From contig OZ038397.1 in NCBI GenBank assembly GCA_964036045.1, positions 23,528,032 to 23,592,031 on the forward strand: a stretch of 64,000 bases of DNA, in the 5' to 3' direction. The stretch comes from Eutreptiella sp. 'Long Island Sound 2002'. Lineage: Eukaryota > Euglenozoa > Euglenophyceae > Eutreptiales > Eutreptiaceae. The first letter of the stretch is position 1. Each line of letters starts with the position of its first letter. Below the pieces are notes generated by a model. The model had not been told where the DNA came from and made no database searches. It saw only the letters and a program-made list of their open reading frames with translations. The position numbers and the translations under genes are program-made. Positions 27,706 through 38,525 of this stretch are shown here, in pieces.

Positions 27706-29525
27706 GGAAAATTCTCGGAAAATTCCCGGAAAATTCCCGGAAAATTCTCGGAAAATTCTCGGAAAATTCTCGGAAAATTCTCGGAAAATTCTCGGAAAAT
27801 TCTCGGAAAATTCTCGGAAAATTCTCGGAAAAATCTCGGAAAATTCTCGGAAAATTCTCGGAAAATTCTCGGAAAATTGACGGAAAATTCTCGGAAAATT
27901 CTCGGAAAATTCTCGGAAAAATCTCGGAAAATTCTCCGAAAATTCTCGGAAAATTCTCAGAAAATTCTCGGAAAATTCTCGGAAAATTCTCGGAAAATTC
28001 TCGGAAAATTCTCGGAAAATTCTCGGAAAATTCTCAGAAATTTCTCGGAAAATTCTCCGAAAATTCTCGGAAAATTCTCGGAAAATTCTCGGAAAATTCT
28101 CGGAAAATTCTCAGAAAATTCTCGGAAAATTCTCGGAAAATTCTCGGAAAATTATCGGAAAAATCTCGGAAAATTCTCGGAAAATTCTCAGAAAATCGTC
28201 GGAAAATTCTCGGAAAATTCTCGGAAAATTCTCGGAAAAATCTCGGAAAATTCTCGGAAAATTCTCGGAAAATTGACGGAAAATTCTCGAAAAATTCTCG
28301 GAAAATTCTCGGAAAATTCTCGAAAAATTCTCGGAAAATTCTCGGAAAATTCTCCGGAAATTCTCGGAAAATTCTCGGAAAATTCTCGGAAAATTCTCGG
28401 AAAATTCTCGGAAAATTCTCGGAAAATTCTCGGAAAATTCTCGGAAAATTGGAAAATTCTCGGAAAATTCTCGGAAAATTCTCGGAAAATTCTCGGAAAA
28501 TTCTCGGAAAATTCTCGGAAAATTCTCGGAAAATTCTCGGAAAATTCTCGGAAAATTCTCAGAAATTTCTCGGAAAATTCTCGGAAAATTCTCGGAAAAT
28601 TCTCCGAAAATTCTCGGAAAATTCTCGGAAAATTCTCAGAAAATTCTCGGAAAATTCTCGGAAAATTCTCGGAAAATTGTCGGAAAAGTCTCGGAAAATT
28701 CTCGGAAAATTCTCAGAAAATCGTCGGAAAATTCTCGGAAAATTCTCGGAAAATTCTCGGAAAAATCTCGGAAAATTCTCGGAAAATCTGGGAAAATTGA
28801 CGGAAAATTCTCGGAAAATTCTCGGAAAATTCTCAGAAAATTCTCGGAAAATTCTCGGAAAATTCTCGGAAAATTTTCGGAAAATTCTCGGAAAAATCTC
28901 CGAAAATTCTCGGAAAATTCTCGGAAAATTCTCGGAAAATTCTCAGAAAATTCTCGGAAAAATTCCCAGAAAATTCTCGGAAAATTCTCAGAAAATTCTC
29001 GGAAAATTCTCGGAAAATTCTCGGAAAATTCTCGGAAAATTCTCGGAAAATTCTCGGAAAATTCTCGGAAAATTCTCGGAAAATTCTCGGAAAATTCTCA
29101 GAAAATTCTCGGAAAATTCCCAGAAAATTCTCGGAAAATTCTCGGAAAATTCTCGGAAAATTCTCGGAAAATTCTCGGAAAATTCTCGGAAAATTCTCGG
29201 AAAATTCTCGGAAAATTCTCGGAAAATTCTCGGAAAATTCTCGGAAAATTCTCGGAAAATTCTCGGAAAATTCTCGGAAAATTGACGGAAAATTCTCGGA
29301 AAATTCTCGGAAAATTCTCGGAAAATTCTCGGAAAATTCTCAATAAATTCTCGGAAAATTCTCGGAAAATTCTCGGAAAATTCTCGGAAAATTCTCGGAA
29401 AATTCTCGGAAAATTCTCAGAAAATTCTCGGAGAATTCTCGGAAAATTCTCGGAAAATTCTCGGAAAAATCTCGGAAAATTCTCGGAAAATTCTCGGAAA
29501 ATTCTCAGAAAATTCTCGGAAAATT

Positions 29526-29850
29526 CTTGGAAAATTCTCGGAAAATTCTCGGAGAAATTCTCGGAGAATTTTCGGAGAATTCTCGGAAAATTCTCGGAGA
29601 AATGCTCGGAGAAATTCTCGGAGAAAATCTCGGAGAAGTTCTCGGAGAAATTCTCGGAGAAAATCTCGGAGAAAATTCTCGGAGAAATTCTCGGAGAAAT
29701 TCTCGGAGAATTTCGGAGAATTCTTGGAGAATTCTCGGATAAAAAAAAAAAAAACGAGAATTCTCGGAATTCGAAAATTCTCGGAGTTCGAAAATTCTCG
29801 GAATTTCTCGGAAATTCTCGGAATTTTCGGAATTCTCGGAATTCTCGGAA
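29526..29850 (+). repeat. A-tract/EcoRI-palindrome module, copy 11
   Basis: Eleventh copy, with an A14 tract at 29741-29754. One unit is shortened (GAGAATTTCGGAG), and it carries TTCTTGGAGAATTC like copies 8 and 10. Confidence 0.9.
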
Positions 29851-31479
29851 AATTCTCGGAAAATCCTCGGAAAATTCTCGGAAAATTCTCGGAAAATTCC
29901 CGGAAAATTCTCGGAAAATTCTCGGAAAATTCTCGGAAAATTCTCGGAAAATTCTCGGAAAATTCTCGGAAAATTCTCGGAAAATTCTCGGAAAATTCTC
30001 GGAAAAATCTCGGAAAATTCTCGGAAAATTCTCAGAAATTTCTCGGAAAATTCTCCGAAAATTCTCGGAAAATTCTCGGAAAATTCTCGGAAAATTCTCG
30101 GAAAATTCTCAGAAAATTCTCGGAAAATTCTCGGAAAATTCTCGGAAAATTCTCGGAAAATTCTCGGAAAATTCTCGGAAAATTCTCAGAAAATCGTCGG
30201 AAAATTCTCGGAAAATTCTCGGAAAATTCTCGGAAAAATCTCGGAAAATTCTCGGAAAATTCTCGGAAAATTGACGGAAAATTCTCGGAAAATTCTCGGA
30301 AAGATCTCGGAAAATTCTCGAAAAATTCTCGGAAAATTCTCGGAAAATTCTCCGGAAATTCTCGGAAAATTCTCGGAAAATTCTCGGAAAATTCTCGGAA
30401 AATTCTCGGAAAATTCTCGGAAAATTGGAAAATTCTCGGAAAATTCTCGGAAAATTCTCGGAAATTCTCGGATAATTCTCAGAAAATTCTCGGAAAATTC
30501 TCGGAAAATTCTCGGAAAATTCTCGGAAAGTTCTCGGAAAATTCTCGGAAAATTCTTGGAAAATTCTCGGAAAATTCTCGGAAAATTCTCGGAAAATTCT
30601 CGGAAAATTCTCGGAAAATTCTCGGAAAATTCTCGGAAAATTCTCGGAAAATTCTCGGAAAATTCTCGGAAAATTCTCAGAAAATTCTCAGAAAATTCTC
30701 GGAAAATTGACGGAAAATTCTCGGAAAATTCTCGGAAAATTCTCGGAAAATTCTCGGAAAATTCTCGGAAAATTCTCGGAAAATTCTCGGAAAGTTCTCG
30801 GAAAATTCTCGGATAATTCTCGGAAAATTCTCGGATAATTCTCGGAAAATTCTCGGAAAATTCTCGGAAAATTCCCGGAAAATTCTCGGAAAATTTTCGG
30901 ATAATTCTCGGAAAATTCTCGGAAAATTGACGGAAAATTCTCGGAAAATTCTCAGAAAATTCTCGGAAAATTCTCGGAAAATTCTCGGAAAATTCTCGGA
31001 AAATTTTCGGAAAATTCTCGGAAAATTCTCGGAAAATTCTCGGAAAATTCTCGGAAAATTCTCGGAAAATTCTCGGAAAATTCTCGGAAAATTCTGGGAA
31101 AATTCTCGGAAAATTCTCGGAAAATTCTCGGAAAATTCTCGGAAAATTCTCGGAAAATTCTCGGAAAATTTTCGGAAAATTCTCGGAAAATTCTCGGAAA
31201 ATTCTCGGAAAATTCTCGGAAAATTCTCGGAAAATTCTCGGAAAATTCTCGGAAAATTCTCGGAAAATTCTCGGAAAATTCTCGGAAAATTCTCGGAAAA
31301 TTCTCGGAAAATTTTCGGGAAATTCTCGGAATATTCTCGGAAAATTCTCGGAAAATTCTCGGAAAATTCTCGGAAAATTCTCAGAAAATTCTCGGAAAAT
31401 TCTCGGAAAATTCTCGGAAAATTCTCGGAAAATTCTCGGAAAATTTTCGGAAAATTCTCGGAAAATTCTCGGAAAATTG

Positions 31480-34400
31480 ACGGAAAATTCTCGGAAAATT
31501 CTCAAAAAATTCTCGGAAAATTCTCGGAAAATTCTCAGAAAATTCTCGGATAATTCTCGGAAAATTCTCGGAAAATTCTCGGAAAATTTTCGGGAAATTC
31601 TCGGAAAATTCTCGGAAAATTCTCGGAAAATTCTCGGAAAATTCTCGGAAAATTCTCAGAAAATTCTCGGAAAATTCTCGGAAAATTCTCGGAAAATTCT
31701 CGGAAAATTCTCGGAAAATTCTCGGAAAATTCTCGGAAAATTCTCAGAAAATTCTCAGAAAATTCTCGGAAAATTGACGGAAAATTCTCGGAAAATTCTC
31801 GGAAAATTCTCGGAAAATTCTCGGAAAATTCTCGGAAAATTCTCGGAAAATTCTCGGAAAGTTCTCGGAAAATTCTCGGAAAATTCTCGGAAAATTCTCG
31901 GAAAATTCTCAGAAAATTCTCGGAAAATTGACGGAAAATTCTCGGAAAATTCTCAGAAAATTCTCGGAAAATTCTCGGAAAATTCTCGGAAAATTCTCAG
32001 AAAATTCTCAGAAAATTCTCGGAAAATTCTCGGAAAATTCTCGGAAAATTCTCGGAAAATTCTCGGAAAATTCTCGGAAAGTTCTCGGAAAATTCTCGGA
32101 AAATTCTCGGAAAATTCTCGGAAAATTCTCAGAAAATTCTCGGAAAATTGACGGAAAATTCTCGGAAAATTCTCAGAAAATTCTCGGAAAATTCTCGGAA
32201 AATTCTCGGAAAATTCTCAGAAAATTCTCAGAAAATTCTCGGAAAATTGACGGAAAATTCTCGGAAAATTCTCGGAAAATTCTCGGAAAATTCTCGGAAA
32301 ATTCTCGGAAAATTCTCGGAAAATTCTCGGAAAATTCTCGGAAAATTCTCGGAAAATTCTCGGAAAATTCTCAGAAAATTCTCGGAAAATTGACGGAAAA
32401 TTCTCGGAAAATTCTCAGAAAATTCTCGGAAAATTCTCGGAAAATTCTCGGAAAATTCTCGGAAAATTCTCGGAAAATTCTCGGAAAATTCTCGGAAAAT
32501 TCTCGGAAAATTCTCGGAAAATTCTCGGAAAGTTCTCGGAAAATTCTCGGAAAATTCTTGGAAAATTCTCGGAAAATTCTCGGAAAATTCTCGGAAAATT
32601 CTCGGAAAATTCACGGAAAATTCTCGGAAAATTCTCGGAAAATTCTCGGAAAATTCTCGGAAAATTCTCGGAAAATTCTCAGAAAATTCTCAGAAAATTC
32701 TCGGAAAATTGACGGAAAATTCTCGGAAAATTCTCGGAAAATTCTCGGAAAATTCTCGGAAAATTCTCGGAAAATTCTCGGAAAATTCTCGGAAAGTTCT
32801 CGGAAAATTCTCGGATAATTCTCGGAAAATTCTCGGATAATTCTCGGAAAATTCTCGGAAAATTCTCGGAAAATTCCCGGAAAATTCTCGGAAAATTTTC
32901 GGATAATTCTCGGAAAATTCTCGGAAAATTGACGGAAAATTCTCGGAAAATTCTCAGAAAATTCTCGGAAAATTCTCGGAAAATTCTCGGAAAATTCTCG
33001 GAAAATTTTCGGAAAATTCTCGGAAAATTCTCGGAAAATTCTCGGAAAATTCTCGGAAAATTCTCGGAAAATTCTCGGAAAATTCTCGGAAAATTCTGGG
33101 AAAATTCTCGGAAAATTCTCGGAAAATTCTCGGAAAATTCTCGGAAAATTCTCGGAAAATTCTCGGAAAATTCTCGGAAAATTCTCGGAAAATTCACGGA
33201 AAATTCTCGGAAAATTCCCGGAAAATTCTCGGAAAATTCTCGGAAAATTCTCGGAAAATTCTCGGAAAATTCTCCGAAAATTCTCGGAAAATTCTCGGAA
33301 AATTCTCGGATACTCGGAAAATTCTCGAAAAATTCTCAGAAATTTCTCGGAAAATTCTCGGAAAATTCTCCGAAAATTCTCGGAAAATTCTCGGAAAATT
33401 CTCAGAAAATTCTCGGAAAATTCTCGGAAAATTCTCGGAAAATTGTCGGAAAATTCTCGGAAAATTCTCGGAAAATTCTCAGAAAATCGTCGGAAAATTC
33501 TCGGAAAATTCTCGGAAAATTCTCGGAAAAATCTCGGAAAATTCTCGGAAAATTCTCGGAAAATTGACGGAAAATTCTCGGAAAATTCTCGGAAATTTCT
33601 CAGAAAATTCTCGGAAAATTCCCAGAAAATTCTCGGAAAATTCTCAGAAAATTCTCGGAAAATTCTCCGAAAATTCTCGGAAAAATCTCGGAAAATTCTC
33701 GGAAAATTCACGCAAAATTCTCGGAAAATTCTCGGAAAATTCTCGGAAAATTCTCAGAAAATTCTCGGAAAATTCTCGGAAAATTCTCGGAAAATTCTCG
33801 GAAAATTCTCGGAAAATTCTCGGAAAATTCTCGGAAAATTCTCGGAAAATTCTCGGAAAATTCTCGGAAAATTCTCGGAAAATTCTCGGAAAATTCTCGG
33901 AAAATTCTCGGAAAATTCTCAGAAAATTCTCAGAAAATTCTCGGAAAATTGACGGAAAATTCTCGGAAAATTCTCGAAAAATTCCCGGAAAATTCTCGGA
34001 AAATTCTCGGAAAATTTTCGGAAAATTCTCGGAAAATTCTCGGAAAATTGACGGAAAATTCTCGGAAAATTCTCAAAAAATTCTCGGAAAATTCTCGGAA
34101 AATTCTCAGAAAATTCTCGGATAATTCTCGGAAAATTCTCGGAAAATTCTCGGAAAATTTTCGGGAAATTCTCGGAAAATTCTCGGAAAATTCTCGGAAA
34201 ATTCTCGGAAAATTCTCGGAAAATTCTCAGAAAATTCTCGGAAAATTCTCGGAAAATTCTCGGAAAATTCTCGGAAAATTCTCGGAAAATTCTCGGAAAA
34301 TTCTCGGAAAATTCTCAGAAAATTCTCAGAAAATTCTCGGAAAATTGACGGAAAATTCTCGGAAAATTCTCGGAAAATTCTCGGAAAATTCTCGGAAAAT

Positions 34401-36560
34401 TCTCGGAAAATTCTCGGAAAATTCTCGGAAAGTTCTCGGAAAATTCTCGGAAAATTCTGGGAAAATTCTCGGAAAATTCTCAGGAAATTCTCGGAAAATT
34501 GACGGAAAATTCTCGGAAAATTCTCAGAAAATTCTCGGAAAATTCTCGGAAAATTCTCGGAAAATTCTCAGAAAATTCTCAGAAAATTCTCGGAAAATTC
34601 TCGGAAAATTCTCGGAAAATTCTCGGAAAATTCTCGGAAAATTCTCGGAAAGTTCTCGGAAAATTCTCGGAAAATTCTCGGAAAATTCTCGGAAAATTCT
34701 CAGAAAATTCTCGGAAAATTGACGGAAAATTCTCGGAAAATTCTCAGAAAATTCTCGGAAAATTCTCGGAAAATTCTCGGAAAATTCTCGGAAAATTCTC
34801 AGAAAATTCTCGGAAAATTGACGGAAAATTCTCGGGAAATTCTCGGAAAATTCTCGGAAAATTCTCGGAAAATTCTCGGAAAATTCTCGGAAAATTCTCG
34901 GAAAGTTCTCGGAAAATTCTCGGAAAATTCTCGGAAAATTCTCGGAAAATTCTCAGAAAATTCTCGGAAAATTGACGGAAAATTCTCGGAAAATTCTCAG
35001 AAAATTCTCGGAAAATTCTCGGAAAATTCTCGGAAAATTCTCGGAAAATTCTCGGAAAATTCTCGGAAAATTCTCGGAAAATTCTCGGAAAATTCTCGGA
35101 AAGTTCTCGGAAAATTCTCGGAAAATTCTTGGAAAATTCTCGGAAAATTCTCGGAAAATTCTCGGAAAATTCTCGGAAAATTCTCGGAAAATTCTCGGAA
35201 AATTCTCGGAAAATTCTCGGAAAATTCTCGGAAAATTCTCGGAAAATTCTCAGAAAATTCTCAGAAAATTCTCGGAAAATTCTCGGAAAATTCTCGGAAA
35301 ATTCACGGAAAATTCTCGGAAAATTCTCGGAAAATTCTCGGAAAATTCTCGGAAAATTCTCGGAAAGTTCTCGGAAAATTCTCGGATAATTCTCGGAAAA
35401 TTCTCGGATAATTCTCGGAAAATTCTCGGAAAATTCTCGGAAAATTCCCGGAAAATTCTCGGAAAATTTTCGGATAATTCTCGGAAAATTCTCGGAAAAT
35501 TGACGGAAAATTCTCGGAAAATTCTCAGAAAATTCTCGGAAAATTCTCGGAAAATTCTCGGAAAATTCTCGGAAAATTTTCGGAAAATTCTCGGAAAATT
35601 CTCGGAAAATTCTCGGAAAATTCTCGGAAAATTCTCGGAAAATTCTCGGAAAATTCTCGGAAAATTCTGGGAAAATTCTCGGAAAATTCTCGGAAAATTC
35701 TCGGAAAATTCTCGGAAAATTCTCGAAAAATTCTCGGAAAATTCTCGGAAAATTCTCGGAAAATTCTCGGAAAATTCTCGGAAAATTCCCGGAAAATTCT
35801 CGGAAAATTCTCGGAAAATTCTCGGAAAATTCTCGGAAAATTCTCGGAAAATTCTCGGAAAATTCTCGGAAAATTCTCGGATACTCGGAAAATTCTCGAA
35901 AAATTCTCAGAAATTTCTCGGAAAATTCTCGGAAAATTCTCGGAAAATTCTCCGAAAATTCTCGGAAAATTCTCGGAAAATTCTCAGAAAATTCTCGGAA
36001 AATTCTCGGAAAATTCTCGGAAAATTGTCGGAAAATTCTCGGAAAATTCTCGGAAAATTCTCAGAAAATCGTCGGAAAATTCTCGGAAAATTCTCGGAAA
36101 ATTCTCGGAAAAATCTCGGAAAATTCTCGGAAAATTCTCGGAAAATTCACGGAAAATTCTCGGAAATTTCTCAGAAAATTCTCAGAAAATTCCCAGAAAA
36201 TTCTCGGAAAATTCTCAGAAAATTCTCGGAAAATTCTCCGAAAATTCTCGGAAAAATCTCGGAAAATTCTCGGAAAATTCACGGAAAATTCTCGGAAAAT
36301 TCTCGGAAAATTCTCGGAAAATTCTCAGAAAATTCTCGGAAAATTCCCAGAAAATTCTCGGAAAATTCTCGGAAAATTCTCGGAAAATTCTCGGAAAATT
36401 CTCGGAAAATTCTCGGAAAATTCTCGGAAAATTCTCGGAAAATTCTCGGAAAATTCTCGGAAAATTCTCGGAAAATTGACGGAAAATTCTCGGAAAATTC
36501 TCGGAAAATTCTCGGAAAATTGACGGAAAATTCTCGGAAAATTCTCGGAAAATTCTCGGA
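31480..36560 (+). repeat. ~2.57-kb tandem duplication in the satellite
   Basis: Private markers recur at a constant 2570-bp offset: CTCAAAAAATTC (31502 and 34072), TTTTCGGGAAATTC (31587 and 34157), GGATAATTCTC clusters (32815 and 35385) and GGATACTCGG (33308 and 35878). The constant offset makes this the clearest large duplication in the array. Confidence 0.8.
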
Positions 36561-36775
36561 AAATTCTCGGAAAATTCTCGGAAAATTCTCGGAAAATTCT
36601 CGGAAAATTCTCGGAAAATTCTCGGAAAATCTCGGAAAATTCTCGGAAAATTCTCGGAAAATTCTCAGAAAATTCTCGGAGAATTCTCGGAAAATTCTCG
36701 GAAAATTCTCGGAAAAATCTCGGAAAATTCTCGGAAAATTCTCGGAAAATTCTCAGAAAATTCTCGGAAAATTCT

Positions 36776-37095
36776 TGGAAAATTCTCGGAAAATTCTCGG
36801 AGAAATTCTCGGAGAATTTTCGGAGAATTCTCGGAAAATTCTCGGAGAAATGCTCGGAGAAATTCTCGGAGAAAATCTCGGAGAAGTTCTCGGAGAAATT
36901 CTCGGAGAAAATCTCGGAGAAAATTCTCGGAGAAATTCTCGGAGAAATTCTCGGAGAATTCTCGGAGAATTCTCGGAGAATTCTCGGATAAAAAAAAAAA
37001 AACGAGAATTCTCGGAATTCGAAATTTCTCGGAGTTCGAAAATTCTCGGAAGTTCTCGGAAATTCTCGGAATTTTCGGAATTCTCGGAATTCTCG
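36776..37095 (+). repeat. A-tract/EcoRI-palindrome module, copy 12
   Basis: Twelfth and last copy, with an A13 tract at 36990-37002, 1.3 kb before the array ends. Private changes are GAAATTTCTCGG and GGAAGTTCTCGG after the A-tract. Confidence 0.9.
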
Positions 37096-38287
37096 GAAAA
37101 TTCTCGGAAAATTCTCGGAAAATTCTCGGAAAATTCTCGGAAAATTCCCGGAAAATTCTCGGAAAATTCTCGGAAAATTCTCGGAAAATTCTCGGAAAAT
37201 TCTCGGAAAATTCTCGGAAAATTCTCGGAAAATTCTCGGAAAAATCTCGGAAAATTCTCGGAAAATTCTCGGAAAATTCTCAGAAAATTCTCGGAAAATT
37301 CTCGGAAAATTCTCGGAAAATTCTCGGAAAATTCTCGGAAAATTCTCAGAAAATTCTCAATAAATTCTCGGAAAATTCTCGGAAAATTCTCAGAAAATCG
37401 TCGGAAAATTCTCGGAAAATTCTCGGAAAATTCTCGGAAAATTCACGGAAAATTCTCGGAAAATTCTCGGAAAATTCTCAGAAAATCGTCGGAAAATTCT
37501 CGGAAAATTCTCAGAAAATTCTGGGAAAAATCTCGGAAAATTCTTGGAAAATTCTCGGAAAATTGACGGAAAATTCTCGGAAAATTCTCGGAAAATTCTC
37601 GGAAAATTCTCGGAAAAATCTCGGAAAATTCTCGGAAAATTCTCGGAAAATTCTCAGAAAATTCTCGGAAAATTCTCGGAAAATTCTCGGAAAATTCTCG
37701 GAAAATTCTCGGAAAATTCTCTGAAAATACTCGGAAAATTCTCGGAAAATTCTCGGAAAATTCTCAGAAAATTCTCGGAAAATTCCCAGAAAATTCTCGG
37801 AAAATTCTCGGAAAATTCTCGGAAAATTCTCGGAAAATTCTCGGAAAATTCTCGGAAAATTCTCGGAAAATTCTCGTAAAATTCTCGGAAAATTCTCAGA
37901 AAATTCTCGGAAAATTCCCAGAAAATTCTCGGAAAATTCTCGGAAAATTCTCGGAAAATTCTCGGAAAATTCTCGGAAAATTCTCCGAAAATTCTCGGAA
38001 AATTCTCGGAAAATTCTCGGAAAATTCTCGGAAAATTGACGGAAAATTCTCGGAAAATTCTCGGAAAATTCTCGGAAAATTGACGGAAAATTCTCGGAAA
38101 ATTCTCGGAAAATTCTCGGAAAATTCTCGGAAAATTCTCGGAAAATTCTCGGAAAATTCTCGTAAAATTCTCGGAAAGTTCTCGGAAAATCTCGGAAAAT
38201 TCTCGGAAAATTCTCGGAAAATTCTCGGAAAATTCTCGGAAAATTCTCGGAAAATTCTCGGAAAATTCTCGGAAAATTCTCGGAAAA

Positions 38288-38505
38288 TTGAGTGCCTGCT
38301 ACACAAGCCTCAGAAAAGTGGCATGCTTCTGTGTTGTTTTTTTTTGCAAGGTTGCTTCACAGGTGTCACGCATCTCAGGGAAATAGTGCACAGGTGTCTC
38401 ATCAGCACCAAGCCGCTCGTTGTCTACCAAAATTTGAAGGATTGTCGTTGTTAGCTCAGCAGGGTTTTTCGGATTCCTCATGTGCCATATGTTTGTGTTC
38501 CCCAT
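38288..38505 (-). pseudogene. 5' fragment of DDE transposase (first catalytic Asp), truncated by satellite
   Basis: Read on the minus strand from ATG at 38505, the frame gives 68 residues including GADETPVHYFPEM. This matches the DET-P-Y block around the first catalytic Asp of pogo/Tigger-type DDE_1 transposases. The frame ends HATFLRLV-stop. The same HATFLRLV string occurs in the plus-strand gene, encoded by a perfect 24-bp inverted repeat (38302-38325 and 38700-38723). The fragment is cut off by the satellite at 38288, whereas its right-hand counterpart continues into the C-terminal half. It lacks the second and third Asp, so it is non-functional on its own. Confidence 0.75.
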
Positions 38506-38525
38506 GATGTTTTTAGGAACACATC

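Larger units (their letters stand above)
24601..28650 (+). repeat. ~2.03-kb tandem duplication containing two modules each
   Basis: Module pairs 7+8 and 9+10 share private variants, with offsets of 2026 and 2037 bp between matching A-tracts. This points to a recent unequal-exchange duplication of a segment holding two A-tract modules. Confidence 0.75.
1..38287 (+). repeat. 11-bp satellite array (TTCTCGGAAAA)n
   Basis: An uninterrupted tandem array of an 11-bp unit, TTCTCGGAAAA, about 3,480 copies, already running at base 1 and ending abruptly at 38287. Each unit has one CpG and one AAAATT tract. Common variants are TTCTCAGAAAA, TTCTTGGAAAA, TTGACGG (the main source of a forward stop, TGA), CTCAATAAATTC (TAA) and AATCGTCGG. 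Three units (33 bp) translate to the 11-residue period FSENSRKILGK forward and FSENFPRIFRE in reverse, without stops in any frame. Long open frames here are therefore not genes. Variants are arranged in higher-order repeats of about 1 to 2.6 kb. Centromeric or heterochromatic status is inference from type and size only. Confidence 0.98.

Noticed and set aside
104-37879. Dozens of long open frames (up to 1578 codons) reading NSRKILGKFSE or FSENFPRIFRE repeats
   Set aside because: They follow from a stop-free 11-bp unit read in any frame on either strand; stops occur only at random unit variants.
1-38287. CRISPR array or phage-type direct repeats
   Set aside because: Units are 11 bp, contiguous and without spacers, in eukaryotic-type DNA.
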